NCBI GenBank assembly: GCA_030271615.1 | Contig: JARXKP010000007.1 | Location: forward strand, 1-32,797 | Length of the DNA stretch: 32,797 bases | Source of the DNA: Pseudomonadota bacterium | GTDB taxonomy: Bacteria > Pseudomonadota > Gammaproteobacteria > Burkholderiales > Burkholderiaceae_C | Direction: 5' to 3' | Shown: piece by piece, positions 24,540 to 32,797 of the stretch | How positions within the stretch are numbered: position 1 is the stretch's first letter | Layout of the letters: every line of letters starts with the position of its first letter | The notes under the pieces: model-generated | What the model saw: the letters and a program-made list of their open reading frames with translations, nothing else | Database searches by the model: none | Told to the model about the DNA's origin: nothing | Position numbers and translations under genes: made by a program

Positions 24540-24610
24540 TAGCGCTCCATTGAAGGGAGGCACTCGGCACTTGCGGCACCCGTGCCGAACATACGCAACA
24601 GCGTCAAAAC

Positions 24611-27094
24611 TCAGGCGTACCGGCGTTCCTTGAGCGACACCGTGGCCTTGTAGTCCTCGACCGTGCCGACGCGGCGGATGCTGCCCCAGGTGCCCTTGTA
24701 GTAGGGCACCACGCTGCGATCCACCCAGTCGGTCGTCACGTTGCCGGCGATACCGTTGAAGTAACCGAACATCATGAAGGTCTGGCCGGCCTTGATCGAC
24801 TTCGACGGGTACACCATCGCATAGCTGCTGCCGAAGTCATTGAAGATCTCGACCACGTCGCCCGGGTTTGCGCCGACGGTCTTGGCGTCGTCGGGGTTCA
24901 TCTCCAGAAATGACATCGGGTAGCGGTCGCGCACCGCCGCGTCGTACTGGTTGTGATAAGCCGTCTGCCACACCTCGTTGGCGCGACCGTTGTTGACCCA
25001 GAACTTGTGCTTCTCCTTCTGGCCTGCCACCGGCTTCGGCAAACCGTTCCACGGCGCCGGCTTGAACGAGGCCTTGCCGTCCTTGGTGTCGAACTTGCCA
25101 TCGGTGTAGTGCATCGCGGTGCCGATCATCTTGCCGTCCTTGACCTCCTTGATCGGCAACTGCACGCCGTTGTTGCCGGCCGTGCGCAGCAGCGCATAGG
25201 TGGCCAGGTAGCCGGTGTCGCCGCCTTGGCTGTCGATGGGGCCCACACCCGGCCTGCCCGCACGGCGGAAGCCGTCGTTGAAGGCGTCTTCCTCGGTCTT
25301 CCAGTCGAAGCCGTCGAAGCGCGCGGCCATCTCGGCGTTGCCGGCCTGCGCGTACAGCGCCTTCAGCGTGTTCGCGATGTCAGCGGCAATCAGGCAGTCC
25401 GGCTTCGCAGACCCCGGCGGGTCCATGAATTTCTCCGACAGGCGCAGCCGGCGTTCGCCGTTCATCGAGGTCAGGTTCATCTCCCCTGGATGCGCGGCCG
25501 GCAGCAGCATGTGCGCCGCCTCGGCGAGCTTGGTCGGGTACAGGTTGATGCCGACGACGAACATCCCGCCCTTGTTTTTGCAGGCGTCGTAGATCACATC
25601 GACCATCTGCGCCACGTTGGCACCCTTGGCCTTGCTCATCGCCTCGCGCACGATGTTCGCGCGCTTCATCAGCACCTCACGGTGCTGTTCGGCATTGAGG
25701 GTGCTCTGGAACGGGTTGGTGCCCCAGATCGTGTACATCAGCCCTCGACCCTGGATCACTTCCTGGTCGATGTAGATCTTCTTGTCGCCCGGGTACGGCG
25801 GCCGGGTGTAGCCCTCCTGATGGCCGCCCATACGAACAACGCCAGTGCCACGTCGTCCGACGTTCTGCGTCGCGAGCACGAGGCTGACGAGCGAGCTCTG
25901 GATGACGTAGTTGTCATTGCCCCAGATGATGCCTTTTTCGTAGGCGTGCATCGTGCGCGGGCGGTGGCCCGACGCCTTGGTCTTGTAGGCCCAGTCGGCG
26001 GCTTGCTTGATCTTGGCGACGGGGATGCCGGTGATCTTCGAGCCCTCTTCGAGCGTCATGCGGTTGGTCTTCACCGCATCGTCATAGCCGCTGGTGAACT
26101 TGGCGATGAAGTCCTTGTCCTGCCAGCCCTGATCGACGACGTAGGTGAACAGCGTATTGAACAGCGCCGTGTCGGTGCCAGGCTCGATGTCGAGGTGCAG
26201 CACGTTCTCCTTGCCGGCCACCTGCTCGCTGATCGCCACGGTTGCGGTGCGGCGTGGGTCGACGATGATGATCTTGGCGGCAGCCGCCGTCTCGCCGGGG
26301 AACCACTTTTTCTTCTTGTCGACGGTGCCACCGTTCAGGTTGGGTACCCAGTGGTTCAGGAAGTAGTTGGTCTGCGTCTCGTAGGAGTTGCAACCCGTCG
26401 CGACGATGCAGTCCGCGACCTCGGCATCTTCGTAGCTGTTGTTCAGCTCACCGACGCCCATGTCGCGCGTGGCGTGGCATTCAGAGTTGTACGCGGGCCG
26501 GTTGTGGATGCGCACCATCGGCGTCTTCAACGCGCTGAACATCAGCTTGCCAGTGCCCCAGGTGTTCTCGAAACCGCCACCCGCGCCGCCGTGGTCGAAG
26601 CAATCAAACAGCGCGCCGCTCGGGCCGTCAGTGTCGAGAATCTTCTTCGTCACGCCGGCATAGATGGCGAGCGCCTCGGTCCAGTTGGTGTCCAGCCATT
26701 CGCTGCCGCGAAAGATGCGCGGATTCTTCAGCCGCTCCTTGCCGGCGCCATCCGGCGAATACATGTACGAGCCCATGCGTCCGCCGCGCGTGGACGACAG
26801 GCCGCCGTTGACCACGCACTCCTTGTCCGGCAGCACCATGATGTTCCAGCGCTTGCCGGCACGGTCGGTGATGGTGTTGGTCATCGCCTGCGTCATCGTC
26901 ACGGCGAATGGCGGGAGCTGCTTGCGGAAGTCCAGGCCGAGCGCGTTGTCGCCGGGCGCACGGCCGCCTTCGCGGTTCGCATCCCACTTGTACACGTGAT
27001 ATCCACATCCAACGATGCAGAAGTGGCAGGTCAGGTTGGTCTTCTGCGCGTCCTTGGTCGGCAACGCGATGCGATCTTTGATGTTCGTGCTCAT
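24611..27094 (-). CDS. aioA: Arsenite oxidase large (molybdopterin) subunit
   Basis: 827 aa; [23 protein letters not shown] (Cys ligands of 3Fe-4S cluster), [39 protein letters not shown]; preceded by a Rieske subunit gene. Confidence 0.97.
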   Translation of the reverse strand: MSTNIKDRIALPTKDAQKTNLTCHFCIVGCGYHVYKWDANREGGRAPGDNALGLDFRKQLPPFAVTMTQAMTNTITDRAGKRWNIMVLPDKECVVNGGLSSTRGGRMGSYMYSPDGAGKERLKNPRIFRGSEWLDTNWTEALAIYAGVTKKILDTDGPSGALFDCFDHGGAGGGFENTWGTGKLMFSALKTPMVRIHNRPAYNSECHATRDMGVGELNNSYEDAEVADCIVATGCNSYETQTNYFLNHWVPNLNGGTVDKKKKWFPGETAAAAKIIIVDPRRTATVAISEQVAGKENVLHLDIEPGTDTALFNTLFTYVVDQGWQDKDFIAKFTSGYDDAVKTNRMTLEEGSKITGIPVAKIKQAADWAYKTKASGHRPRTMHAYEKGIIWGNDNYVIQSSLVSLVLATQNVGRRGTGVVRMGGHQEGYTRPPYPGDKKIYIDQEVIQGRGLMYTIWGTNPFQSTLNAEQHREVLMKRANIVREAMSKAKGANVAQMVDVIYDACKNKGGMFVVGINLYPTKLAEAAHMLLPAAHPGEMNLTSMNGERRLRLSEKFMDPPGSAKPDCLIAADIANTLKALYAQAGNAEMAARFDGFDWKTEEDAFNDGFRRAGRPGVGPIDSQGGDTGYLATYALLRTAGNNGVQLPIKEVKDGKMIGTAMHYTDGKFDTKDGKASFKPAPWNGLPKPVAGQKEKHKFWVNNGRANEVWQTAYHNQYDAAVRDRYPMSFLEMNPDDAKTVGANPGDVVEIFNDFGSSYAMVYPSKSIKAGQTFMMFGYFNGIAGNVTTDWVDRSVVPYYKGTWGSIRRVGTVEDYKATVSLKERRYA

Positions 27095-27106
27095 GGTGGT
27101 GGCTCC

Positions 27107-27661
27107 TTACAGCACGTTGGATTGACGGCCGTACAGCAGGCCGTTGATGGCCACCGCGCGCACGCTGTCGGTCTTGGCGTCGTATTCCAGCATCACCTGC
27201 GGCAGGTCTTCGGTCGCCTGCCCGCACACCATCTGGCCGTTGTTCTCGGGGTCGAAGATCGAGAAGTGGCAACCGCACTTGAAGGTCTTCGTGCCGGCCT
27301 CGTAAGACACCGGGCAGCCCATGTGCGTACACATGCCGCTGTAGGCCACGATGTCCTTGTTCGGGCCAACGCCGCCGGGCACGGGCGCGCCCATGCGGAT
27401 GGCCCAGCACAGCGAGCTGGCATCCGGATAGTTGAAAGCGACAGCTTGATTGACCGGCATGCCGCCGGCCTTGCCGACTGCGAGCTTCGGGTATGCGAGC
27501 GTCGTGCCACCGGCGGGTGCGCCGGCCGGGCCAGCCGCTTGAGCGGCACCAGCGGGCAACAGCGAGGCACTGGCAACGGCCGCAGCGCTGCCACTGGACA
27601 CCATGAAGATGCGCCGACTGACCTTGGCGCTGTTCGTTGAGCTGGCTTCCGACTTGTCCAT
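27107..27661 (-). CDS. aioB: Arsenite oxidase small (Rieske) subunit with Tat signal
   Basis: [21 protein letters not shown] Tat-like signal; [10 protein letters not shown]...[23 protein letters not shown] Rieske motifs; GGAGACAAG SD before ATG. Confidence 0.96.
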   Translation of the reverse strand: MDKSEASSTNSAKVSRRIFMVSSGSAAAVASASLLPAGAAQAAGPAGAPAGGTTLAYPKLAVGKAGGMPVNQAVAFNYPDASSLCWAIRMGAPVPGGVGPNKDIVAYSGMCTHMGCPVSYEAGTKTFKCGCHFSIFDPENNGQMVCGQATEDLPQVMLEYDAKTDSVRAVAINGLLYGRQSNVL

Positions 27662-27697
27662 CTTGTCTCCGGGTTGTTTGAGCAAACGCCTCAACAA

Positions 27698-27713
27698 CGC
27701 AAGCCAAGTGCCA
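27698..27713 (-). promoter_or_regulatory. Sigma-54 promoter of aioBA
   Basis: Minus strand TGGCACTTGGCTTGCG (TGGCAC-N5-TTGC), 37 nt upstream of the aioB ATG. Confidence 0.85.
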
Positions 27714-27796
27714 GCAGACAACCTCAATGAATTCAACGACTTAACAAATCCAGCGCTCGGGAATGTCCGGATGGCGTAACCATCCGCCGCTCGGTA

Positions 27797-27814
27797 CGTT
27801 ACGAATAAGTAACG
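27797..27814. promoter_or_regulatory. Palindromic site, candidate AioR upstream activating sequence
   Basis: CGTTAC-GAATAA-GTAACG, 6-bp perfect arms, 84 bp upstream of the -24 box. Confidence 0.6.
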
Positions 27815-27828
27815 CCGATGGATGAGTC

Positions 27829-28692
27829 ATGCAGCGAAGAGCGGTGCTAAAACTGGCAATCGGCACGGCCGCGAACATCGGCGCGGCGGCGAGCGAGGCG
27901 CAGGCCACGGGCGGGGAACGCATTCGCATCGGACTGACCGCCGTCATCCTTGCCGACCAGGTCGCCTTCCTCTCTCGTTGGGGCCAGTACCTGTCCGCGC
28001 AGACGAACCGCCCGGTCTCGTTCATTGCGCGCGAGTCGTACCAGAGCATCCTCGATCTGATGTTCGGTGGGCAGCTCGAAGCGGCCTGGATTTGCGGCTA
28101 CCCGTATGTGCTGCACCGATCACGCCTACAACTGCTGCCGATGCCGATCTTCCAGGGCAAGCCGCTTTACCAGTCGTACTTGATTCGCCCACGCGGCGCA
28201 ACGGACGGCATCACCGGATGGGCCGATCTCAAGGGAAAGGTACTGGCCTATTCGGACCCGTTGTCCAACTCGGGCTGGTTGGTCCCCCAAGCACAGCTTC
28301 GGGCCGCTGGCGTGGCACCGCGAGACCTGCGTCGAGGCTTCTTCACACACGGCCACCGCAACGTCGCCGAAGCGGTGGCGGCGCGACTGGCGCAGGCGGG
28401 CTGCATCGACGGATATGTATGGGAGACGATGCGCCGCCAGAAGATGGCAGCCGTGGACCAGACCGAGGTCATCTGGAAATCGCCGCTTTACGCCTTTCCA
28501 CCCCTGGTCACCCGCGACGGCGTCTCCGAAGACATCGTCGCCAGTCTGCGAACGGCACTGGCAGGCATGACGCAGGACAAGGAAGGTCGCGGCCTGCTGG
28601 ACGCGCTGAACCTCGACGGGTTCAGGCATGAGCCGCCGAAGCTGTTCGAGTCGATCGCGTTGCTCGCCGCAGCCCAGGACCGCGCGGGCTGA
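27829..28692 (+). CDS. aioX: PhnD-like periplasmic As(III)-sensing binding protein
   Basis: ERIRIGLTAVILADQVAFLSRWGQYLSAQTNRPVSFIARESYQSILDLMFGGQLEAAWICGYPYV; first gene of an X-S-R operon divergent from aioBA. Confidence 0.9.
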   Translation: MQRRAVLKLAIGTAANIGAAASEAQATGGERIRIGLTAVILADQVAFLSRWGQYLSAQTNRPVSFIARESYQSILDLMFGGQLEAAWICGYPYVLHRSRLQLLPMPIFQGKPLYQSYLIRPRGATDGITGWADLKGKVLAYSDPLSNSGWLVPQAQLRAAGVAPRDLRRGFFTHGHRNVAEAVAARLAQAGCIDGYVWETMRRQKMAAVDQTEVIWKSPLYAFPPLVTRDGVSEDIVASLRTALAGMTQDKEGRGLLDALNLDGFRHEPPKLFESIALLAAAQDRAG

Positions 28693-28695
28693 CGG

Positions 28696-30150
28696 ATGCT
28701 GCTTCGCTTTCCCTATCGATTCCAGATACCGCTCGGCCTGGCCCTCGCGGTGATGACCTCGGCCCTTCTGGTCAGCGCGGTCGCTGCGCAAATCTCCGCG
28801 CGCTCGGCTCGCTCGGAGATCGTCACCACGGTCAAGCAGGCGATGGTCTTGCTGGCGGCACAGGCCAAGCCGCTGCTGGTGGCCGACGACACCTGGCGCA
28901 CTTATGCGTTGCTGCGCAACACCGCAGCGCTGCTGCCAGGTGCAGATGCATCCCAAACGCGCGCTGCGATCCTGGATGCCGACGGTCGCTTCGTCGCGGG
29001 CTCGGACCCTGCCCGACTTCCAACAGGTCAAAAGGCTTTGGGCCTAGTGGTCGACGGCAAGGCGCTGCCCGAAGCCGCAGCGCTGCGCTCGCAAGTGCGC
29101 ATCGAGAGCGCCGACGGCGGAGTCACCATGATCGACCCCATCCAGAGCGAGGACGGGCAAGTCTTGGGCTTTGTTTACGTGGACGTGGACGGCCCGGTGT
29201 TCAGACCCGACTGGGCCGCCGTGGCCAAACCCGCGATGATCGGGGCGTTGCTTGCTGCGGTCGTTCTTGTGCCAGCAGGTTGGTTGGTGGGCGAACGCAT
29301 GGCCCGACCCGTCGCGCGCGTCGCGAACTGCATCGCGCGCATCGGCCACACCGATGCAACCCAGCTGAAGAACGAGCTCCCGGTCGAGACCGACCCCGAG
29401 CTGCGTCGAATCAGCGAAGCGGTGCATCGCTTGCTGTCGGAAATGGAAGTCAGGCAAGCGGCCGAACAGCGTGCCTTGTCGGCAGAACGACTTGCGGCCG
29501 TGGGACGAATTACAGCCGCCGTCGCACACGAAATCAACAACCCCCTCGCGGGCCTGCTCACTGCTGCGCAGACACTGCGGCTTCACGGCGCAGCGGAAAG
29601 CACGCGACTTCGCAGTATCGATCTCATCGACCGAGGTCTGAGGCAGATTCAAACGATGACGGCAGCGCTGCTGCCGCAGGCTCGTGTGGAGGACCGTGCA
29701 CTGACGCCGGGCGACCTCGAAGACGTGGTCACCCTTGTGCAGCCCGAGGCTTCGCGGTTGCAAGTCGAATTGACTTCCGACCTGGAAGTCACCTCTGCCT
29801 TGCGCGCACCTTCGGCGGTCGTGCGTCAGGTGATGTTGAACCTGCTGTTGAACGCCATCAAGGCGGCGGGGATGGGTGGGGCGGTGCACATCGCGCTTGC
29901 CGGTGACGCACAGCGAATTCAGCTGGCGGTGCGCAACACCGGCGCGCGCCTGACGCACGCGCTGCTGGAGTCCCGCATCGCCATCGAAGGCGGCAACGAC
30001 CCCGACGGCTTCGGCCTGTGGATATGCCGCGAGATCGCCGTTCGATTCGGTGGTGGTTTCGACCTGATCGACACGCCTGCAGCGGCCACCGACTTGCAGT
30101 TCTGGATACCCAATCGCGAAGCTCATGAGCAAATCACTGCTGCTGGTTGA
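28696..30150 (+). CDS. aioS: Sensor histidine kinase
   Basis: Two TM segments with periplasmic loop, H-box AAVAHEINNPLAGLLTAAQTLR, N-box VMLNLLLNAIKAA, G2 DPDGFGLWICREIAVRFGG. Confidence 0.9.
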   Translation: MLLRFPYRFQIPLGLALAVMTSALLVSAVAAQISARSARSEIVTTVKQAMVLLAAQAKPLLVADDTWRTYALLRNTAALLPGADASQTRAAILDADGRFVAGSDPARLPTGQKALGLVVDGKALPEAAALRSQVRIESADGGVTMIDPIQSEDGQVLGFVYVDVDGPVFRPDWAAVAKPAMIGALLAAVVLVPAGWLVGERMARPVARVANCIARIGHTDATQLKNELPVETDPELRRISEAVHRLLSEMEVRQAAEQRALSAERLAAVGRITAAVAHEINNPLAGLLTAAQTLRLHGAAESTRLRSIDLIDRGLRQIQTMTAALLPQARVEDRALTPGDLEDVVTLVQPEASRLQVELTSDLEVTSALRAPSAVVRQVMLNLLLNAIKAAGMGGAVHIALAGDAQRIQLAVRNTGARLTHALLESRIAIEGGNDPDGFGLWICREIAVRFGGGFDLIDTPAAATDLQFWIPNREAHEQITAAG

Positions 30151-31456
30151 AGACGATCCCATCATGGGCGAATCGCTGTTGCAGCGGTTCGAGCTTGAAG
30201 GGTTCAAGGTGGCCTGGTGCCGGCGCCTGGCCGAGGCTGAAGGTCGAATGGACGAGCCCTGGAGTGCCGTCATCAGCGACGTGCGTCTGCCCGATGGTCT
30301 GTCAACCCAATGGTTCGCAGAGTTGCCGGTGGCCAGCCGCAGCATGCCGTGGTTCTTCCTCACGGGATACGGCAGCGTAAACGACGCCATTGCGGCAATT
30401 CGATTGGGAGCCCGCGAATACCTCACCAAGCCCTTCGAGATCGAGCGCCTCGTCGCGCTGGTGCACGCGGCTGCGTCGTCAACCGAGCAGGTATTGGACG
30501 GTGCAGTGCTCGGCGTCTCGCCCGCGATGCGGCGCGTCGAAGAGATGCTCCGAAAGGTCGCTGGGCAGAAGTCGTCCGTACTGCTCACCGGTGAATCGGG
30601 CGTCGGAAAGGAAGTCGCCGCACAACTGGTGCACAGCCTGGACCCCCGCAGCGCCAAAGGCGAGTTCATCGCGGTGAACTGCGCGGCGGTTCCTGAGACC
30701 ATGATGGAGGCTGAGTTCTTCGGCTACGAGAAAGGCGCATTCAGCGGCGCGCAGCGTTCGCACAAGGGCTACCTGGAGCGAGCCCACGGCGGCACGCTGT
30801 TCCTCGACGAGGTCGGCGACCTGCCGTCCAGCATGCAGGCCAAGCTGCTGCGAGCGCTGCAGGAGAAGTGCTTCTTCCGGCTTGGCTCGGAGCGCACGAC
30901 GCACAGCGACTTCCGCGTGATCGCCGCAACGAATCGCGACCTTTACGCAGACATGATGGTCGGCACCTTCCGCGAAGACCTGTTTTACCGGCTTGCCGTC
31001 ATCAACTTGTCGCTGCCACCGCTACGCGAGCGGCCGGAAGACATTCGTTGGTTGACCGAGCGGATGCTGCTGCAGCTCACTGTTGAGCAGGGTCGACCCA
31101 TCGCAGTCTCAGAGGCCTTCATGCGCGATGTGCTCGGCCGCAACTGGAAGGGCAACGCGCGTGAACTCCGGTCGTATCTGGAACAGGCTGTGGTACTCAG
31201 TGATGAAGGCATCCTCGATCTGCCAATTCAACCGAAAGCAGTTGATCGACTCGACCCCGACAGCGGCGAATTCGTACCGCTGCAGGCCATGATCGAAGAG
31301 ACGGAGCGCGTGCACATTCAGCGCGCTCTCGGTCGCACCAGCGGCAGCGTATCGAAGACTGCCGACTTGCTGGGAATCAGCCGCAAGACTCTGTGGGAAA
31401 AGATGAAGAAACTCAAGATTGGAAACGGTACGCCGCATCCTGCCGGTCATGTTTGA
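30125..31456 (+). CDS. aioR: Sigma-54-dependent NtrC-family response regulator
   Basis: Receiver LLLVEDDPIMGESLL/VISDVRLPDG/LTKPFE; AAA+ GESGVGKEV, GAFSGA loop, GGTLFLDEVGDLP; C-terminal Fis-type HTH SVSKTADLLGISRKTLWEKMKKL. Confidence 0.95.
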   Translation: MSKSLLLVEDDPIMGESLLQRFELEGFKVAWCRRLAEAEGRMDEPWSAVISDVRLPDGLSTQWFAELPVASRSMPWFFLTGYGSVNDAIAAIRLGAREYLTKPFEIERLVALVHAAASSTEQVLDGAVLGVSPAMRRVEEMLRKVAGQKSSVLLTGESGVGKEVAAQLVHSLDPRSAKGEFIAVNCAAVPETMMEAEFFGYEKGAFSGAQRSHKGYLERAHGGTLFLDEVGDLPSSMQAKLLRALQEKCFFRLGSERTTHSDFRVIAATNRDLYADMMVGTFREDLFYRLAVINLSLPPLRERPEDIRWLTERMLLQLTVEQGRPIAVSEAFMRDVLGRNWKGNARELRSYLEQAVVLSDEGILDLPIQPKAVDRLDPDSGEFVPLQAMIEETERVHIQRALGRTSGSVSKTADLLGISRKTLWEKMKKLKIGNGTPHPAGHV

Positions 31457-31535
31457 ATCAGGTGACCGCGACGAATTTGACCAGGCAATGGAGGTCGGCC
31501 TTTGGGGAGGTCGGTTGAACTGTCGCCTGACGTGC

Positions 31536-32087
31536 TCAGTTCGCGTCGGCGATCAGGCTGTGCTCACAACATGAGGTAAACGCGCACCGCCGGCAGACGC
31601 CCGCCGAGCGCGTGTGGCCGGGCGCCAATCGACCCGTAATGATCGCTTCCCGACGGGCCGCAAGCTCGATCACATCGGTGATCGGCATGAGTCGTACACG
31701 ATGAACCCTGAGAGCATTGCCACCGTGGCGCTTGACCGCGACAAATGCATGATCCGCCACGGCTTCCCCCGTTTGAAGTTCCACGGCAACGCGCTGCGCC
31801 GACAGCTCGATCGCATCAGACAAATAGGGTTGGTCGATTTCGCGGGTTTTGAGTTCGAGCAGCACGACCACCCCTGACCGCAAGCGATAGGCACGGTCCA
31901 CCCGCGCAGAAATGGACAGCCGGCCCGTCGCCGTGAACAACTGCTCGGCATAGAGGAGCCGTGCTTCGCGAAGTTCCTTCGGCAGATTTACGAGCAGCGG
32001 GCCAGCACGGCGCCGCGTCCACAAGCACCAGGCACCCCCGAGGATGCTCGCGACCGCCAGCATCGCGACCACGACGCTAGCAATCAT
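31536..32087 (-). CDS. Membrane-anchored PD-(D/E)XK (RecB/Cas4-like) protein
   Basis: N-terminal TM IASVVVAMLAVASILGGAWCLW, then ISARVDRAYRLRSGVVVLLELKTR (D...ExK) and C-terminal CRRCAFTSCC. Confidence 0.65.
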   Translation of the reverse strand: MIASVVVAMLAVASILGGAWCLWTRRRAGPLLVNLPKELREARLLYAEQLFTATGRLSISARVDRAYRLRSGVVVLLELKTREIDQPYLSDAIELSAQRVAVELQTGEAVADHAFVAVKRHGGNALRVHRVRLMPITDVIELAARREAIITGRLAPGHTRSAGVCRRCAFTSCCEHSLIADAN

Positions 32088-32538
32088 GGCGCCCCCTCTG
32101 CCACTCAAGCCACCGGCCGGCGACCGAAACCACTCCGCGCAGCAGCCATCGCGCGACGGGAAGCAGACTCGGACGGCGATCCAAAATCCGACACATCGCT
32201 GGCGCGAACCGGTAGTACACGGCGATGCAACGGCGCCCCAGCGGCCGAGGCCGCATGACCTGATCTCGGAAGCGTCTCAGGATGCGGGTCTCTGGCGCTT
32301 CGCCGAACACCAGCGTCGCCACAAAGCAGCGCCCGCCAGTTCGCGCGACGTCTTGGCCATCGCGGTAAAAGGTTTCATGGGCCCGCAGCCCCCGCTCCAT
32401 CGCTTGCAGTTGCTCGGGCGTCCGTCGCCTGCCACGGTCATGCTCGAACTTGACCCGTCTCTCGCAGACGCCCATCTGCGCGAGCTCGGACGCGCTGACC
32501 CGATCCGCCTTGGCAACTCGTCGATTCCTGCCGGTCAC
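32077..32538 (-). CDS. Protein with Cas4-like N-terminal Cys motif and CFI-box-like C-terminal domain
   Basis: VSASELAQMGVCERRVKFEHDRG; C-terminus CFVATLVFGEAPETRILRRFRDQVMRPRPLGRRCIAVYYRFAPAMCRILDRRPSLLPVARWLL. Confidence 0.6.
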   Translation of the reverse strand: MTGRNRRVAKADRVSASELAQMGVCERRVKFEHDRGRRRTPEQLQAMERGLRAHETFYRDGQDVARTGGRCFVATLVFGEAPETRILRRFRDQVMRPRPLGRRCIAVYYRFAPAMCRILDRRPSLLPVARWLLRGVVSVAGRWLEWQRGRHDC

Positions 32539-32547
32539 GGTACGCCC

Positions 32548-32796
32548 CTACTCGCTCAGCGGCTGTCCGAACATCTGGTTCGTGACAGTCGGTTCACCGA
32601 GATCGAAGCCACCCGCCGTCGGACCTGCAGGCAACGGAAGTGCAGCCGCAGCGCCAGCCATCGCTGGCACGAGCAACCAGTTCTGCGCCAGCAGCCCTTC
32701 GTGCGCGAGAAAGCGCAGACGGTTGACCCGCTTCGTGCCTTTAGTTTTTTCACGGTGACCTTCCTTAGTTTTCTTATTGCACGTGTGTAAATCGCT
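32548..32796 (-). CDS. 3' end of an ORF running off the window, unknown function
   Basis: Minus frame SDLHTCNKKTKEGHREKTKGTKRVNRLRFLAHEGLLAQNWLLVPAMAGAAAALPLPAGPTAGGFDLGEPTVTNQMFGQPLSE*; open to the window edge and ends 9 nt before the next GTG. Not in the supplied ORF track because it lacks an internal start. Confidence 0.5.
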   Translation of the reverse strand, partial: SDLHTCNKKTKEGHREKTKGTKRVNRLRFLAHEGLLAQNWLLVPAMAGAAAALPLPAGPTAGGFDLGEPTVTNQMFGQPLSE

Positions 32797-32797
32797 T

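Noticed and set aside
24953-27640. 895-aa plus-strand ORF opposite aioA/aioB
   Set aside because: Fully antisense to a confidently identified aioBA pair; long open antisense frames are a by-product of high-GC codon bias. The translation has no recognisable domains.
29044-30702. 552-aa minus-strand ORF opposite aioS/aioR
   Set aside because: Antisense shadow of two clearly identified genes.
31491-31515. Direct repeat GGAGGTCGG after aioR as a possible terminator or binding site
   Set aside because: Short direct repeat with no dyad or T-run; could be chance.
1-32797. CRISPR array near the Cas4-like protein
   Set aside because: No regularly spaced repeats were seen; the Cas4-like similarity does not imply CRISPR here.

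Overview
This 32.8 kb window, probably from a high-GC betaproteobacterium, is an accessory region made of several layers. (1) Positions 1-1.9 kb hold a decayed hsdM fragment fused to the 3' end of an integrase gene, followed by an FkbM-type methyltransferase. (2) Positions ~1986-9697 are a 7.7 kb integrative element bounded by a 42-bp perfect direct repeat that contains the 3' end of tRNA-His. It carries a tyrosine integrase, HigBA, an excisionase-like protein, a frameshifted primase/helicase and several small unknown ORFs. A duplicated 23-bp arm-type site (GACTTGCCTACAGATTGCCTACA) lies just inside each end. (3) Positions ~10.2-18.4 kb are an arsenic detoxification cluster: arsO, arsR, arsC (LMW-PTP type), a frameshifted second arsC, an AqpS-like channel, a Grx-type arsC and arsH. 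It is followed by a separate unit encoding a Cys-rich MarR-type regulator, an ArsN2-type GNAT fused to a flavoprotein with a Cys-rich tail, and an MFS permease. (4) Next come a fluoride riboswitch with crcB, a YnfA-like gene, modE and modABC, and a TauE/SafE permease. (5) An arsenite oxidase locus follows: a nitroreductase (aoxC-like), aioA and aioB on the minus strand, divergent from aioX-aioS-aioR. The aioBA operon has a consensus sigma-54 promoter and a palindromic upstream site. (6) At the right edge is a compact minus-strand operon. One gene has a Cas4-like N-terminal motif plus a CFI-box-like C-terminus; the next encodes a membrane-anchored PD-(D/E)XK (RecB/Cas4-like) protein. The most unusual items are the GNAT-flavoprotein-Cys-tail fusion with its Cys-rich MarR regulator, the split Cas4-like/CFI-box pair, and the well-resolved att architecture with a tandem-element junction. 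All calls come from reading the sequence; no database search was run.
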